DNA of 64,000 nt from Halorubrum sp. DM2 (GTDB lineage Archaea > Halobacteriota > Halobacteria > Halobacteriales > Haloferacaceae). Below the pieces are notes generated by a model. It did no database searches. It worked only from the letters and a program-made list of their open reading frames with translations, and was not told the origin of the DNA. A program made the position numbers and the translations under genes. Below are positions 9,348 to 17,294 of the stretch, piece by piece. Position 1 is the first letter of the stretch, and every line of letters begins with the position of its first letter. The stretch is from the NCBI RefSeq assembly GCF_901686465.1, contig NZ_LR594487.1:964894-1028893 (forward strand), written 5' to 3'.

Positions 9348-11068
9348 GGAGGCTCGACGGCGTCGGAAGCACGCCGCGGTCCGGCGTCGGTACGGCGCGC
9401 TGGTACCGACCGGACGCCGACCTGACGCTCCCGGAGCGCCCCGATCCGGACTCCGTCGACGTCGACGCGGAACTGGATCGGTACGACGCGGCCCGGGACG
9501 CGGTCCGGTCGGCCCTGCGCGACGCCCGCGACCGGACGGCCGAGCGCGTCGGCGAGGAGGAGGCCGCGGTGTTCGAGGCCCACGAGAGCTTCCTCGACGA
9601 CCCGACGATGATCGAGGACGTCGAGGCCGCGATCGGCGACGGGACGCCCGCGGTCCACGCCGTCGCGGACCGGTTCGACGAGGCGGTCGAGCAGTTCGAG
9701 GGCATGGAGGGCCGGATGGCCGAGCGCGCGGACGACCTCCGCGACGTGCGGGACCGCCTGCTCCGCGCGCTTCTCGACGTCGAAGGGGACGGAGGGTCCG
9801 TCGCCGACCTCGCCGCGCTCCCGGCGGGAACGATCCTGCTCGCGGAGCGGCTCACACCGAGCGACACCGCCGCGCTCGATCCCGACGCAGTCGCCGGGAT
9901 CGCGACGGTCGAAGGGGGACGTACCTCCCACGCCGCGATCATCGCGCGGTCGCTCGCGATCCCCGCCGTCGTCGGCGTCGGCACGGAACTGGAGTCGGTC
10001 GCGGACGGGGAGACGGTCCTCGTCGACGGCGACGCCGGGCGGGTCGTCGTCGACCCCGACGAGGAACGCCGCGCCGCGGCGCGGGCGTCGGGACCGGACG
10101 TGATCGCCGACCGCGTCGAGACGACCGACGGCCGGCCGGTCGAGGTCGCGGCCAACGTCGGCGGAGAGACCGAACTGGCCCCGGCCGCCGAGCGCGGCGC
10201 GGACGGGATCGGACTGTTCCGGACCGAGTTCCTCTTCATCGACCGCGAGGCCCCGCCGACCGAGGACGAGCAGTACGAGGCGATTACGGCGGCGCTGTCG
10301 GCGTTCCCCGACGACCGCGTCGTCGTGCGGACCCTCGACGTGGGCGGCGACAAGCCGGTCCCGTACCTCGATCTCCCCGACGAGGAGAACCCGTTCCTCG
10401 GGCGGCGCGGGATCCGGCTGTCGCTCGGCGAGCACGCGGACCTCTTCGAGACGCAGCTCCGGGCGCTGCTCCGCGCGGCCGCGACCGAACACGGCGACGG
10501 GCTGGCGGTGATGTTCCCCCTCGTCACGCGCGTCGAGGAGGTCGAGCGCGCGATCGCGACGGTCGAGTCGATCGCGGCCGACCTCGCCGAGGAGGGCGTC
10601 GACCACGCGGTCCCCGAGTTGGGAGCGATGATCGAGACGCCGGCCGCGGCGTTCGTCGCGGACGCCCTGGCCGAGCGGCTCGACTTCCTGAGCGTCGGGA
10701 CCAACGACCTCGCGCAGTACGTGATGGCGGCCGACCGCGGGAACGACGCCGTCGCGGAGTACCACGACCCGCTCCACCCGGCGGTGTTGCGCGCGCTCGC
10801 GGCCGCGACCTCGGCTGCGGCCGTTGAAGAGACCGACCCGTGGGTGGGGATATGCGGCGAGATGGCCGGGGACCCGGCGCTGACGGAGCTGCTCGTCGGG
10901 CTCGGCTTCGACGAACTCAGCATGAGCGCGGTGACGGTCCCGGACGTGAAACGGCGGGTCCGCGAGACCGACGCCGACGCCGCGGCGTCGCTCGCGTCCG
11001 ACGCGCTCGCCTGCGAGACGCGCCGCGAGGTGCTGGACGTGCTGGGACTCGACGACCGGGCGGTGTAG
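9344..11068 (+). CDS. ptsI: PTS Enzyme I (PEP-protein phosphotransferase)
   Basis: 574-aa Enzyme I that autophosphorylates from PEP and phosphorylates HPr. The GTG start at 9344 overlaps the HPr stop by 4 bases; a longer frame continues upstream but crosses the ptsH gene and the repeat, so it is rejected. The active-site His196 lies in GGRTSHAAIIARS. The PEP-binding barrel has GIGLFRTEFLF, NPFLGRRGIRL, EIGAMIE-type (ELGAMIETPAAA) and SVGTNDLAQY, and the C-terminal Cys lies in GICGEMAGD. It is co-transcribed with ptsH and converges with dhaM. Confidence 0.96.
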   Translation: MRRLDGVGSTPRSGVGTARWYRPDADLTLPERPDPDSVDVDAELDRYDAARDAVRSALRDARDRTAERVGEEEAAVFEAHESFLDDPTMIEDVEAAIGDGTPAVHAVADRFDEAVEQFEGMEGRMAERADDLRDVRDRLLRALLDVEGDGGSVADLAALPAGTILLAERLTPSDTAALDPDAVAGIATVEGGRTSHAAIIARSLAIPAVVGVGTELESVADGETVLVDGDAGRVVVDPDEERRAAARASGPDVIADRVETTDGRPVEVAANVGGETELAPAAERGADGIGLFRTEFLFIDREAPPTEDEQYEAITAALSAFPDDRVVVRTLDVGGDKPVPYLDLPDEENPFLGRRGIRLSLGEHADLFETQLRALLRAAATEHGDGLAVMFPLVTRVEEVERAIATVESIAADLAEEGVDHAVPELGAMIETPAAAFVADALAERLDFLSVGTNDLAQYVMAADRGNDAVAEYHDPLHPAVLRALAAATSAAAVEETDPWVGICGEMAGDPALTELLVGLGFDELSMSAVTVPDVKRRVRETDADAAASLASDALACETRREVLDVLGLDDRAV

Positions 11069-11095
11069 ACTGAGACGAAAAACGTCGATTCCGGC

Positions 11096-11533
11096 CTACA
11101 GCTTCTCGATGTCGCGGGCCGCCTCCGCCTGCTCGCGGACGGACTCGACCGTGGCCGAGGGGTCGGTGGCCGCGACCGCCGCGTTGACCGCGCCTTCGAG
11201 GACGGGCGCGTCCGCGATCACGGCCTCCGCGTCGCTCAGTTCGACGGCGATGTCCGCGTTCATCACCGCGCTGCCGAGGTCGACGAGGACGACGACCGGG
11301 TCAGAGCCGTCGGGATCTCCCCCGTTCTCGTCGCCGGCGTCGCTCCCGTCTTCCGCGTCTATCCCGGCTGCGGCGTCGATCGCCGCTTCGATCGCGTCTG
11401 GGACAGTGCCGATCCCGCCCTTCCCGTCGCCGCCGACCGGTTCGATGCGGGTGTCGCCGGCCATCTCGGCGGCGATCTCCGCGATCCCCTCGGCGGCCCG
11501 CTCGCTGTGGGAGACGACGACGATCCCGACCAT
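11096..11533 (-). CDS. dhaM: DhaM, EIIA-type phosphotransfer subunit of dihydroxyacetone kinase
   Basis: 145-aa single-domain DhaM (EIIA-Man fold). The phospho-accepting His lies in VVSHSERAAEGI (H9), and DLGSAVMNADIA is the second conserved segment. It receives phosphate from HPr and rephosphorylates ADP bound to DhaL. Unlike Escherichia coli DhaM it has no fused HPr or EI domains, which fits the free HPr and EI encoded just opposite. A 20-residue acidic Asp/Gly loop (about 70-90) is inserted. The ATG overlaps the dhaL stop (ATGA). Confidence 0.93.
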   Translation of the reverse strand: MVGIVVVSHSERAAEGIAEIAAEMAGDTRIEPVGGDGKGGIGTVPDAIEAAIDAAAGIDAEDGSDAGDENGGDPDGSDPVVVLVDLGSAVMNADIAVELSDAEAVIADAPVLEGAVNAAVAATDPSATVESVREQAEAARDIEKL

Positions 11534-12249
11534 CAGTCGTCCTCCGGGTCGACGTCGTCGGGGTCGTCGTCCGGGATCGTCGGCGAGCCGGCGTCGGTCT
11601 CCGGCACGTCGACGTCGAGCCGCTCAGCGGCGACCGCGAGCAGCTCTTCGAGGATGATCAGCGTACTCGTCGCCCCCGGGTCCTGATGGCCGACCGACCG
11701 CCAGCCGAGGTAGGAGGCCCGCCCCTTCCGCGCCCGGATCGGGACGGTGAACGCGACCCCGCGCTCGGCGGCGTCGACCGCCTTCGCGAGCGCCTCGATC
11801 GGATCGAGGTCGTCGACCTCGATCGACTTCTTGAACGTGTGGACCGCGGGCGTCAGCGCGTCCACCATCGTCTGGTCGCCGACGCGCGCGTCGCCCCTGT
11901 CCTCGACCTTCTCGAGGTACGTCTCCGCGAACGCCACCGTGGTCTCGGGGGTGATCCCGCCGCCGAGCTCGCCCGCCGCGAACACGAGCGACCCGCCGAA
12001 CAGCGGCCCCGAGGCCCCGCCGACCTCGGCCATCAGCGTCTTGCCGACCGTCCTCGCGACGGTCTCCGCGTCCGGATCGTCGAGGTCGCGCGCGGCGTCG
12101 GCCGCCTCGGCCCAGCCGCGCGCCATGTTCCCGCCGTGGTCCGCGTCGCCGATGGCGGAGTCCAACTGCGTCAGGTGGTCGCGCTCCGCTTCGATGCGCT
12201 CCGCGACCGCCTCGACCGCCTCGACGACCGCTGCCCCGTCGTCGGTCAT
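11533..12249 (-). CDS. dhaL: DhaL, nucleotide-binding subunit of dihydroxyacetone kinase
   Basis: 238-aa DhaL. The Mg-ADP site is visible as D30-SAIGD35-AD37-H38-GGN, and GGASGPLFGGSLVFAAG is the phosphate-binding loop. The ADP is a tightly bound phosphate relay between DhaM and DhaK. The last 30 residues (VPETDAGSPTIPDDDPDD) are an acidic extension. The ATG at 12249 overlaps the dhaK stop by 4 bases, and its own stop overlaps the dhaM ATG, so the three cistrons form a translationally coupled operon in the order K-L-M. Confidence 0.95.
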   Translation of the reverse strand: MTDDGAAVVEAVEAVAERIEAERDHLTQLDSAIGDADHGGNMARGWAEAADAARDLDDPDAETVARTVGKTLMAEVGGASGPLFGGSLVFAAGELGGGITPETTVAFAETYLEKVEDRGDARVGDQTMVDALTPAVHTFKKSIEVDDLDPIEALAKAVDAAERGVAFTVPIRARKGRASYLGWRSVGHQDPGATSTLIILEELLAVAAERLDVDVPETDAGSPTIPDDDPDDVDPEDD

Positions 12250-13244
12250 CTCGTCGTCAGCGCCGGTGTGTCCGCCGGCGCGTCGAACAGCTCCTTCAGT
12301 TCGTCGTCGACCGCGCACACCGTGATCGACGCGCCCGCCATGTCCAGCGAGGTCATGTAGTCGCCGACCCACGCGTCGTAGGTCTCCAGACCGCGCTCGT
12401 CGAGCAGCTCCTGAAGCCGCCGGTTGACCACGAACAGCTCCATCTGCGGCGTCCCGCCCATCCCGTTGACGATCGTGAGCACCTCTTGGCCCTCGTCGAG
12501 GTCGAGGTCGTCGAGGACCGCGTCGGTCAACTCCTCGGTGATCGCGTCGGCGGGCATCGTCTCGGTGCGCTCCGTGCCCGGCTCGCCGTGGATACCGATG
12601 CCGAGTTCGATCTCGTCGTCGCCCAGATCGAAGGTCGGCTCGCCCTTCTCCGGGGTGACACAGGAGGTGAGCGCGGTGCCCATCGTGCCGACGTTGTCGA
12701 CCACCTTCTCGGCGACGCGTGTGACCTCGTCGAGGTCGGCCCCCTGCGCGGCCTTCGCGCCCGCGGCCTTGTGGACGAGGATCGTCCCGCAGACGCCCCG
12801 GCGGCCGGAGGTGTACAGCGAGTCCTCGACGGCCACGTCGTCGTCCACCACGACGCTTGCGACCTCGACGCCCTCCATCTCCGCGAGTTCGATGGCGGTC
12901 TCGAAGTTCATCACGTCGCCCTCGTAGTTTTTGATCACCGCGAGGACGCCGTCGCCCGCGTCGCAGGCCCCGATCAGTTCCTCGAACTCGTCGGCGGTCG
13001 GCGAGGAGAACACGTCGCCCGCGGCCGCCCCGTCGAGCATCCCGTCGCCGATGTACCCCGCGTGGGTCGGCTCGTGACCGCTCCCCCCGCCGGTGACGAT
13101 CCCCACCTTCCCCTCCACCGGGCCGTCGTCGCGGACCAGTACTTGGGTGTCCGGGAGTCGGCGCAGTCGGTCGGGATGCGCCGCGGTCATCCCGTCGAGC
13201 ATCTCGTCGACCACGTCGTCCGGATCGTTGATCAGTTTCTTCAT
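12246..13244 (-). CDS. dhaK: DhaK, dihydroxyacetone-binding subunit
   Basis: 332-aa DhaK, first gene of the dhaKLM operon. It binds dihydroxyacetone through a hemiaminal to the His of GIGIHGEPG (H219) and forms DHAP with phosphate from DhaL. Other family segments are the N-terminal GIVTGGGSGHEP and the DVFSSPTADE loop. The length is normal. A TATA-like TTTAACC about 34 nt before the ATG is the likely promoter. In halophiles this pathway would feed exogenous dihydroxyacetone into glycolysis. Confidence 0.96.
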   Translation of the reverse strand: MKKLINDPDDVVDEMLDGMTAAHPDRLRRLPDTQVLVRDDGPVEGKVGIVTGGGSGHEPTHAGYIGDGMLDGAAAGDVFSSPTADEFEELIGACDAGDGVLAVIKNYEGDVMNFETAIELAEMEGVEVASVVVDDDVAVEDSLYTSGRRGVCGTILVHKAAGAKAAQGADLDEVTRVAEKVVDNVGTMGTALTSCVTPEKGEPTFDLGDDEIELGIGIHGEPGTERTETMPADAITEELTDAVLDDLDLDEGQEVLTIVNGMGGTPQMELFVVNRRLQELLDERGLETYDAWVGDYMTSLDMAGASITVCAVDDELKELFDAPADTPALTTR

Positions 13245-13316
13245 GTACGATCGAACGGACTCGCCCGGACCGGTTAAACGTAGTGGGGGCCGGGGTCGCC
13301 GCCCGCCCCTCGGCGG

Positions 13317-13679
13317 TTAGTTCGGCTCGACGTCGAGCGTGCCGCACTCCCGACAGCGGTACACGCCCGCGTCGGTTCGGTCGGCGACGCGGAACTCGTG
13401 GCCGTTCTCGCAGCCGCCGCCGTCGTCGAACGCGTCCGCCGCCGGTTCGATGTCGGTCGACTCGCAGGCCGGGCAGGCGAACGCGCCGCCGCCCAACTGT
13501 GTCGGCTCGACGAAGTGGTGGCCCTTCCGGCAGCGCCCGCCGTCCTGAATCCCGTCCGTGCCCGGCGAGACGCTCTTGACGTTGCACTTGGGGCAATAAT
13601 AGGTCCCGTCGCCGGCCTGCTTCGGCGACGCGAAGTAGTGCCCGTTCGTACAGCTACCCCCGTTGTCGAAGGGATCCAT
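13317..13679 (-). CDS. Triple zinc-ribbon protein
   Basis: 120-aa protein built of three tandem repeats of about 40 residues. Each has a Cys-x2-Gly-His element (CTNGHYF, CRKGHHF, CENGHEF) followed by a CxxC knuckle (CPKC, CPAC, CREC), with the linker DxFDxGGxC between them. Each repeat could bind one zinc. It is probably cytoplasmic; a nucleic-acid or protein-binding role is plausible but unproven. A TATA-like ATTTACAC lies 30 nt before the ATG at 13679, so it is monocistronic. It is the last chromosomal gene before the integrated element. Confidence 0.8.
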   Translation of the reverse strand: MDPFDNGGSCTNGHYFASPKQAGDGTYYCPKCNVKSVSPGTDGIQDGGRCRKGHHFVEPTQLGGGAFACPACESTDIEPAADAFDDGGGCENGHEFRVADRTDAGVYRCRECGTLDVEPN

Positions 13680-13825
13680 ACCGCGGGTGACGGCGAACTG
13701 GGTGTAAATTGCTTTGGTAGTATTTGTTCAATTATGCCGAAACGACGTGGCATGGACCGGTTCGCGTGTCTTACACCGAGGCAATCTGAACGGCGACGCA
13801 GTATCAACTCTCCGGTAGTAGAAGA

Positions 13826-13907
13826 CCGAAATTGGGTGGCTGGGGAGTCCCAGCCCACCAATCCCACACGGCCAAAGACCGTGCGCGTTGTAGGTGGGCC
13901 AACACGG
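13826..13907. other. Left attachment region (attL) of the integrated element
   Basis: Bases 13892-13907 (AGGTGGGCCAACACGG) are identical to 48466-48481, which is the 3' end of the tRNA-Ile gene plus flank. A second matching block, GTGGCTGGGGAGT (13836-13848), recurs at 48411-48423. The two blocks are about 43 bases apart here and 42 there, with diverged sequence between. Only the tRNA 3' fragment is present, so this is the distal end and 48466-48481 is the tRNA end. Confidence 0.88.
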
Positions 13908-13958
13908 GCTTGGCCGTTCCGTCTACCGATTCTGCCGTCACTTGAGTATTGTCGTACA

Positions 13959-14990
13959 TCAGATGTCCTCCGGAATGTGCTCCTGCCGGCGGCGGGCTCG
14001 CTCCCGGTTACCGGCCTTGTCGTAGTGCTTCTCCAGTACGTCCTCCGAGGCGTCACCGCGATCGCTGATCACCGGGCGAGGCGTGCCCGCGTTCCGGTGC
14101 GCCGTGACACTCCCTGTGCGGACGTGGTGGGGCGCACGCGACGACGGACACTTGCTGGCTAGCTTCCCCTCGGTCGCCTCGCAATCGTCTATCTCGCGGC
14201 CGTGCGGGCATCCCTCGTCGATCACACAGGGACGCGTCACCCGGTAGATCCACGACTGGAGTGTCGAGACGCCCGGCCGGCCCTGATTCGTCGTCACGAG
14301 CGGGTTCCGGCCGACCCGGTCGACCTTGTCCAGCCGTGGGCCGTTCACGTAGTCGTCGACGACCTCCGCGACCGGCGGCTTCAGGATGACGTCGCGCTCG
14401 CTCGTTTCGCCGTTCTTCAGCGGCGTGAACGGCGGGCGGTGCCGGAACTCAAGCGCGCGGTCCTCTGAGTCCCAGTCGCCGAGGTCGAGGGCACGGACCC
14501 CGCCGCGACGCGCCGGGACGCGCCACATCAGCAGCAGCGTGACGTGGTGGCGGCTCGCGTACTCGTACTTCGAGAGGTAGTCGAGGATTGCCCTCGTGCG
14601 CTCCGAAGAGAGGATCGTGTCGTTCGACTGCTGGTCCTTCGAGGGCGACGGCACCCGGATGCGGTCCGGGAGGGTCTGCGGGACGCCGCGGATGTCGGCC
14701 ACCCGGTAGAGGAACTGCTTGACGGTCGAGACCTGCCCCTGCATCGTCATCATGTTACAGGGGTCGTGGTCGCCGTTGTCCTCGCGCTTCCAGACGCGCC
14801 ACTCGTGGACCATCCGGACGTCGACCTCGTTCATGTTCCGGACGTTCTTCCGGTCCTCCAGCCAGTCGACGAACGTCCCGATCCGGTACTCGTGGTCGCG
14901 GAGGGTCGCGCCGGCGAGCTCGCCGCGACGGTCGTCGAGGTAGTAGTCGAGCGCCGCGCTCGGCGTGATGGGGTCGAGGTCCTCGCTCAC
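13959..14990 (-). CDS. int: Tyrosine recombinase (element integrase)
   Basis: 343-aa integrase, the last gene of a four-gene minus operon and 52 bases from attL. The N-terminal SAM-like arm domain (about 10-100) is followed by a catalytic domain. The first Arg lies in ARRGGVRALDL, the HxxR box in APHHVRTGS, and the nucleophile Tyr in VLEKHYDKA. A Cys/His-containing insertion (VIDEGCPHGREIDDC) precedes the HxxR box, as in other haloarchaeal provirus integrases. The GTG start at 14990 overlaps the upstream stop (GTGA). It is the likely enzyme for tRNA-Ile integration. Confidence 0.92.
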   Translation of the reverse strand: MSEDLDPITPSAALDYYLDDRRGELAGATLRDHEYRIGTFVDWLEDRKNVRNMNEVDVRMVHEWRVWKREDNGDHDPCNMMTMQGQVSTVKQFLYRVADIRGVPQTLPDRIRVPSPSKDQQSNDTILSSERTRAILDYLSKYEYASRHHVTLLLMWRVPARRGGVRALDLGDWDSEDRALEFRHRPPFTPLKNGETSERDVILKPPVAEVVDDYVNGPRLDKVDRVGRNPLVTTNQGRPGVSTLQSWIYRVTRPCVIDEGCPHGREIDDCEATEGKLASKCPSSRAPHHVRTGSVTAHRNAGTPRPVISDRGDASEDVLEKHYDKAGNRERARRRQEHIPEDI

Positions 14991-15736
14991 AGTTGGTCCC
15001 CCATGTCGTCCGTCCGCTCGCTCACCGCATCGAACGGCCATCCGGTGACGTCGCCCCCGTAGAGGTCGCCGTAGACGTCGACGACGTCGGTCGCCGTCGC
15101 GCGGTCCGACAGGGCATTGCGGTCCGGGTTCAGATTGTTTCGCGCCGCGTCCCGCCGCCGGTCCCGAACCAACTGGACGAGGAGCGCGTTCCGGAGTTTG
15201 AGGGGCTCGGCGACGCGAGCGAGGTCAGTTTCGGTGCTACTGCGATGATTATAGCCGAGGATCCGGCCGAATTTCCCGGAGTATTTTTCCGGATCTGGCA
15301 CTTGATCCAATATGGTGTACGTAGTACACCATGTCAGAGGCAACTCCATGCCCTCCTCCCCCTCGTCGGCGTGACAATCTGCCCCGTTCTCGTCTTCACC
15401 GCCACCGTCTCGATCAGCGCCGCCGTCGGTGACGAGCTCGTGTTCGCCGGCGTGGTACCGGAGGTCCTCGACGAGTGAGATCGCGCGGTCGGCGTCGAGG
15501 TCGCGTCGGAACCGATCCCGGAGGTCGAGGTCCTCGACGACGCGGGCGTCCTCGCGGACTGAGAGCCGGGCGACGACATCGCCGTCCGCCCCGTGCCGGC
15601 GATCGACGAGGTCGTAGAGCGACTGGATCACGCCCCGGTGGTCGTCGAGAAGGCGCGCCGCGCGGTCGCGGTCGGCGTACGCGAGCACGGAGCCGTGGCG
15701 GTTCCGGCGGACTTCGACCTCGACGGTCGGACTCAT
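14987..15736 (-). CDS. Unrecognised 249-aa element protein
   Basis: Hypothetical protein between the J-domain gene and the integrase, overlapping both by 4 bases (ATGA, GTGA). The first half is charged and G+C-rich (VVEDLDLRDRFRRDLDADRAISL). Around residues 115-135 it is a low-complexity acidic linker (DGGGEDENGADCHADEGEEG). The segment MELPLTWCTTYTILDQVPDP then begins a part encoded by clearly A+T-richer DNA (15230-15340). This may be two fused or recombined pieces. No motif supports a function; the position suggests a role in integration, excision or early gene control. Confidence 0.6.
   Translation of the reverse strand: MSPTVEVEVRRNRHGSVLAYADRDRAARLLDDHRGVIQSLYDLVDRRHGADGDVVARLSVREDARVVEDLDLRDRFRRDLDADRAISLVEDLRYHAGEHELVTDGGADRDGGGEDENGADCHADEGEEGMELPLTWCTTYTILDQVPDPEKYSGKFGRILGYNHRSSTETDLARVAEPLKLRNALLVQLVRDRRRDAARNNLNPDRNALSDRATATDVVDVYGDLYGGDVTGWPFDAVSERTDDMGDQL
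15312..15332. repeat. 9-bp inverted repeat inside the 249-aa gene
   Basis: Arms ATGGTGTAC (15312-15320) and GTACACCAT (15324-15332) are perfectly complementary around a 3-base centre. The sequence falls in the A+T-rich part of the gene. It could be a protein-binding site or only a recombination scar; no function is shown. Confidence 0.5.
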
Positions 15737-16332
15737 CGGTCACCTCCGAGCATCTCCTCTTTCGCGTCGCGGACGCGCAGCAGCTCCGCCTCCGACCCGC
15801 CGTGGTCCGGGTGCGCCTCCTTGACGCGCTCGTGGTAGGCCCCGATCACCTCGGCCTCGGAGGCGTACGCGTCCACCCCGAGGACCTCGTGGGCTGGCTT
15901 GCTCGTGGCAGATCCGGCGACGACCGCGTCCTCGTCGTCGTCTCCCGGAGGGAGACGGGCCGCGGCGAACTCCGAGTCCCCGGTTCGGACGGGGCGGTTC
16001 CCCCGCATCCGGGTCTCGTGGATCCACTTGTATACCGTTCGGACGTTGTCGCGGAGTCGGGGGGAGGAGTCGCAGGCTACGGCGTACTCCTGGTCGTCTT
16101 CGCGCCAGCGGAGGACGAAGCCCGGGTCGTCCGGGTTCGCGTTCGCGAGCGGGAGGCCGTTCGACTTCGTGTGTGCGTTCGCGATGGACGCCCGCCAGCC
16201 GTCGACGTCCATCCGGTCGAGCTCGGTCGCGAGGGCCTTCGTCGTCGCGCCGAGCGTCGCCTCGAAGCTCCGGTTCTTCGTCCGGTCAGTGGGCGGTGTC
16301 CGATCCCAGCCGGTCGGCCAGTCGAGATTCAC
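15733..16332 (-). CDS. J-domain protein of the element
   Basis: 199-aa protein with a C-terminal J domain (about 146-195: AHEVLGVDAYASEAEVIGAYHERVKEAHPDHGG), including the HPD tripeptide at 174-176 needed to stimulate Hsp70/DnaK ATPase. The N-terminal 110 residues are unrecognised and contain a short helical part (VRTVYKWIHETRMRGNRP). J-domain proteins occur in many haloarchaeal proviruses and may recruit host DnaK for replication or assembly. The GTG start at 16332 overlaps the PadR stop. Confidence 0.82.
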   Translation of the reverse strand: MNLDWPTGWDRTPPTDRTKNRSFEATLGATTKALATELDRMDVDGWRASIANAHTKSNGLPLANANPDDPGFVLRWREDDQEYAVACDSSPRLRDNVRTVYKWIHETRMRGNRPVRTGDSEFAAARLPPGDDDEDAVVAGSATSKPAHEVLGVDAYASEAEVIGAYHERVKEAHPDHGGSEAELLRVRDAKEEMLGGDR

Positions 16333-16745
16333 GCGTCCTCACCTCCCGCGAGGGCGTCGTCGATCGCGTCCCGGCGCTCGGCGAGCAGCTCGCGGGCGCG
16401 GTCGGTGACTCGGTAGGCGTTGGTGCGCCCGTCGATCTCCTCCGACTCGATCAAGCCCTCGTCTTCGAGGTCGCTCAGGTTGGTGTACAGGCGACCGTGG
16501 TTGATCGGGTCGGAGTACCGAGCTTCGAGCCGGCGTTTCAGCGCGAGGCCCTTCGGGAGCTCGTCGCCCTCGACCTCGGCGGCGACTAGGAGGAGGTCGC
16601 GCTGGAACCCGAGGAGGTCGTACCAGGTGGTCACGTCGTCGTGCGCCTCGTCCGTCGGCCGCGTGGATGCGTCGCTCATGATGGTGTCGTCAGTCGCGTC
16701 GGTCGGTCGTCGCGCGGTACTCGTCGCGGCGTCGTGCGTCGGCAT
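16329..16745 (-). CDS. PadR-like winged-helix regulator
   Basis: 138-aa DNA-binding protein. The wHTH spans about residues 45-120: TTWYDLLGFQRDLLLVAAEVEG, then YSDPINHGRLYTNLSDLEDEGLIESEEIDGRTNAYRVT, the PadR-type winged helix with beta-hairpin. An internal ATG at 16679 is an alternative start. I prefer 16745 because it stands 24 nt from a TATA-like box with the same spacing seen at 28570. It heads the operon padR / J domain / 249-aa / integrase and is a candidate lysogeny-type regulator. A much longer upstream frame is rejected because it crosses the promoter. Confidence 0.8.
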   Translation of the reverse strand: MPTHDAATSTARRPTDATDDTIMSDASTRPTDEAHDDVTTWYDLLGFQRDLLLVAAEVEGDELPKGLALKRRLEARYSDPINHGRLYTNLSDLEDEGLIESEEIDGRTNAYRVTDRARELLAERRDAIDDALAGGEDA

Positions 16746-16768
16746 ACGTCGGACTCGCTCCGACGCCC

Positions 16769-16805
16769 GGTTTAGCCTGCCCCGGCCGGTTCCGAACGGT
16801 TCCGG
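16769..16805 (-). promoter_or_regulatory. Element promoter with phased operator (copy 1)
   Basis: Plus-strand GGTTTAGCC (16769-16777) reads GGCTAAACC on the coding strand and acts as the TATA-like box 24 nt from the padR start. The doublet TTCCG-N5-TTCCG (16790-16794 and 16800-16804) lies 16 bases beyond its AGCC. The same boxes occur with identical spacing at 28594-28630 and 29724-29757. Confidence 0.72.
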
Positions 16806-16882
16806 TGGGTCGCGTCCCCGCTCCCGTGTCCGGGTTTCGCTCGTTCCGGATGGTGTTCGGGATGGGGCGGTCAGCCCGTGGC

Positions 16883-17062
16883 TCATCGGTCGGGGTACAG
16901 ATCGACTTCGCCGCGGAACTCGTGGAGCGTCGTCTGCGCGACGTCGTGGCTCGCGCGGTCGGCGCGAACCAGCGTCGCGAGCGCTTCCGGGTACTCGTCA
17001 GTCAGAGTCGGTGCCGCGTCTCGGACGGGAGTTTCAAGCCCCCGCGTGGTGTCGGCGTACAT
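16883..17062 (-). CDS. Small hypothetical protein
   Basis: 59-aa protein starting MYADTTRGLETPVRD and ending REGEVDLYPDR-like (FRGEVDLYPDR). It has no cysteines and no membrane segment and is predicted mostly helical. The codon pattern is haloarchaeal. It sits between the PadR operon promoter and the phage-repressor-like gene and is transcribed on the minus strand. Function unknown. The start is chosen at the last ATG before the conserved-looking part; it could be shorter or non-coding. Confidence 0.4.
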   Translation of the reverse strand: MYADTTRGLETPVRDAAPTLTDEYPEALATLVRADRASHDVAQTTLHEFRGEVDLYPDR

Positions 17063-17203
17063 GGGTTTCGTGCTGAGGCACGGAACCCCACACGGGCCGG
17101 CTGTTCCAGCAGCGCGGCCCGCGTCCTTTTCAGGCACGGCGCGTCGTCGACGACGGCCGAGTGGGTCCGTGAGCATAGGGTGTGGGTTCGGGGGTATTAA
17201 AGA

Positions 17204-17238
17204 TTAGCCTATATGAGCTAACTTATGGCCCATATAAG
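17204..17238. promoter_or_regulatory. Divergent promoter / operator dyads
   Basis: An A+T-rich intergenic segment with two adjacent dyads, TTAGC...GCTAA (17204-17221) and CTTAT...ATAAG (17222-17238), overlapping TATA-like CTATAT and CATATAAG. The space separates a minus gene (start 17062) from a plus repressor-like gene (start 17295), so it probably holds both promoters and binding sites for the repressor. Confidence 0.5.
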
Positions 17239-17276
17239 ATACAAAAGGATCACACCCTACAAAACTAACAACGGCC

Positions 17277-17294
17277 TTGCCCGATGTCGGGCAA
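17277..17294. promoter_or_regulatory. Perfect palindrome abutting a start codon
   Basis: TTGCCCGATGTCGGGCAA has arms of 8 bases around TG and ends one base before the ATG of the repressor-like gene. Placed downstream of the TATA-like box at about 17232-17238, it would be in a short 5' leader. It could act as an operator or as an RNA hairpin next to the start codon. Confidence 0.6.

Noticed and set aside
12250-13596. N-terminal extension of DhaL by about 450 Arg/Gly-rich residues
   Set aside because: This is the antisense-frame shadow of dhaK, with the composition typical of G+C-rich non-coding frames.
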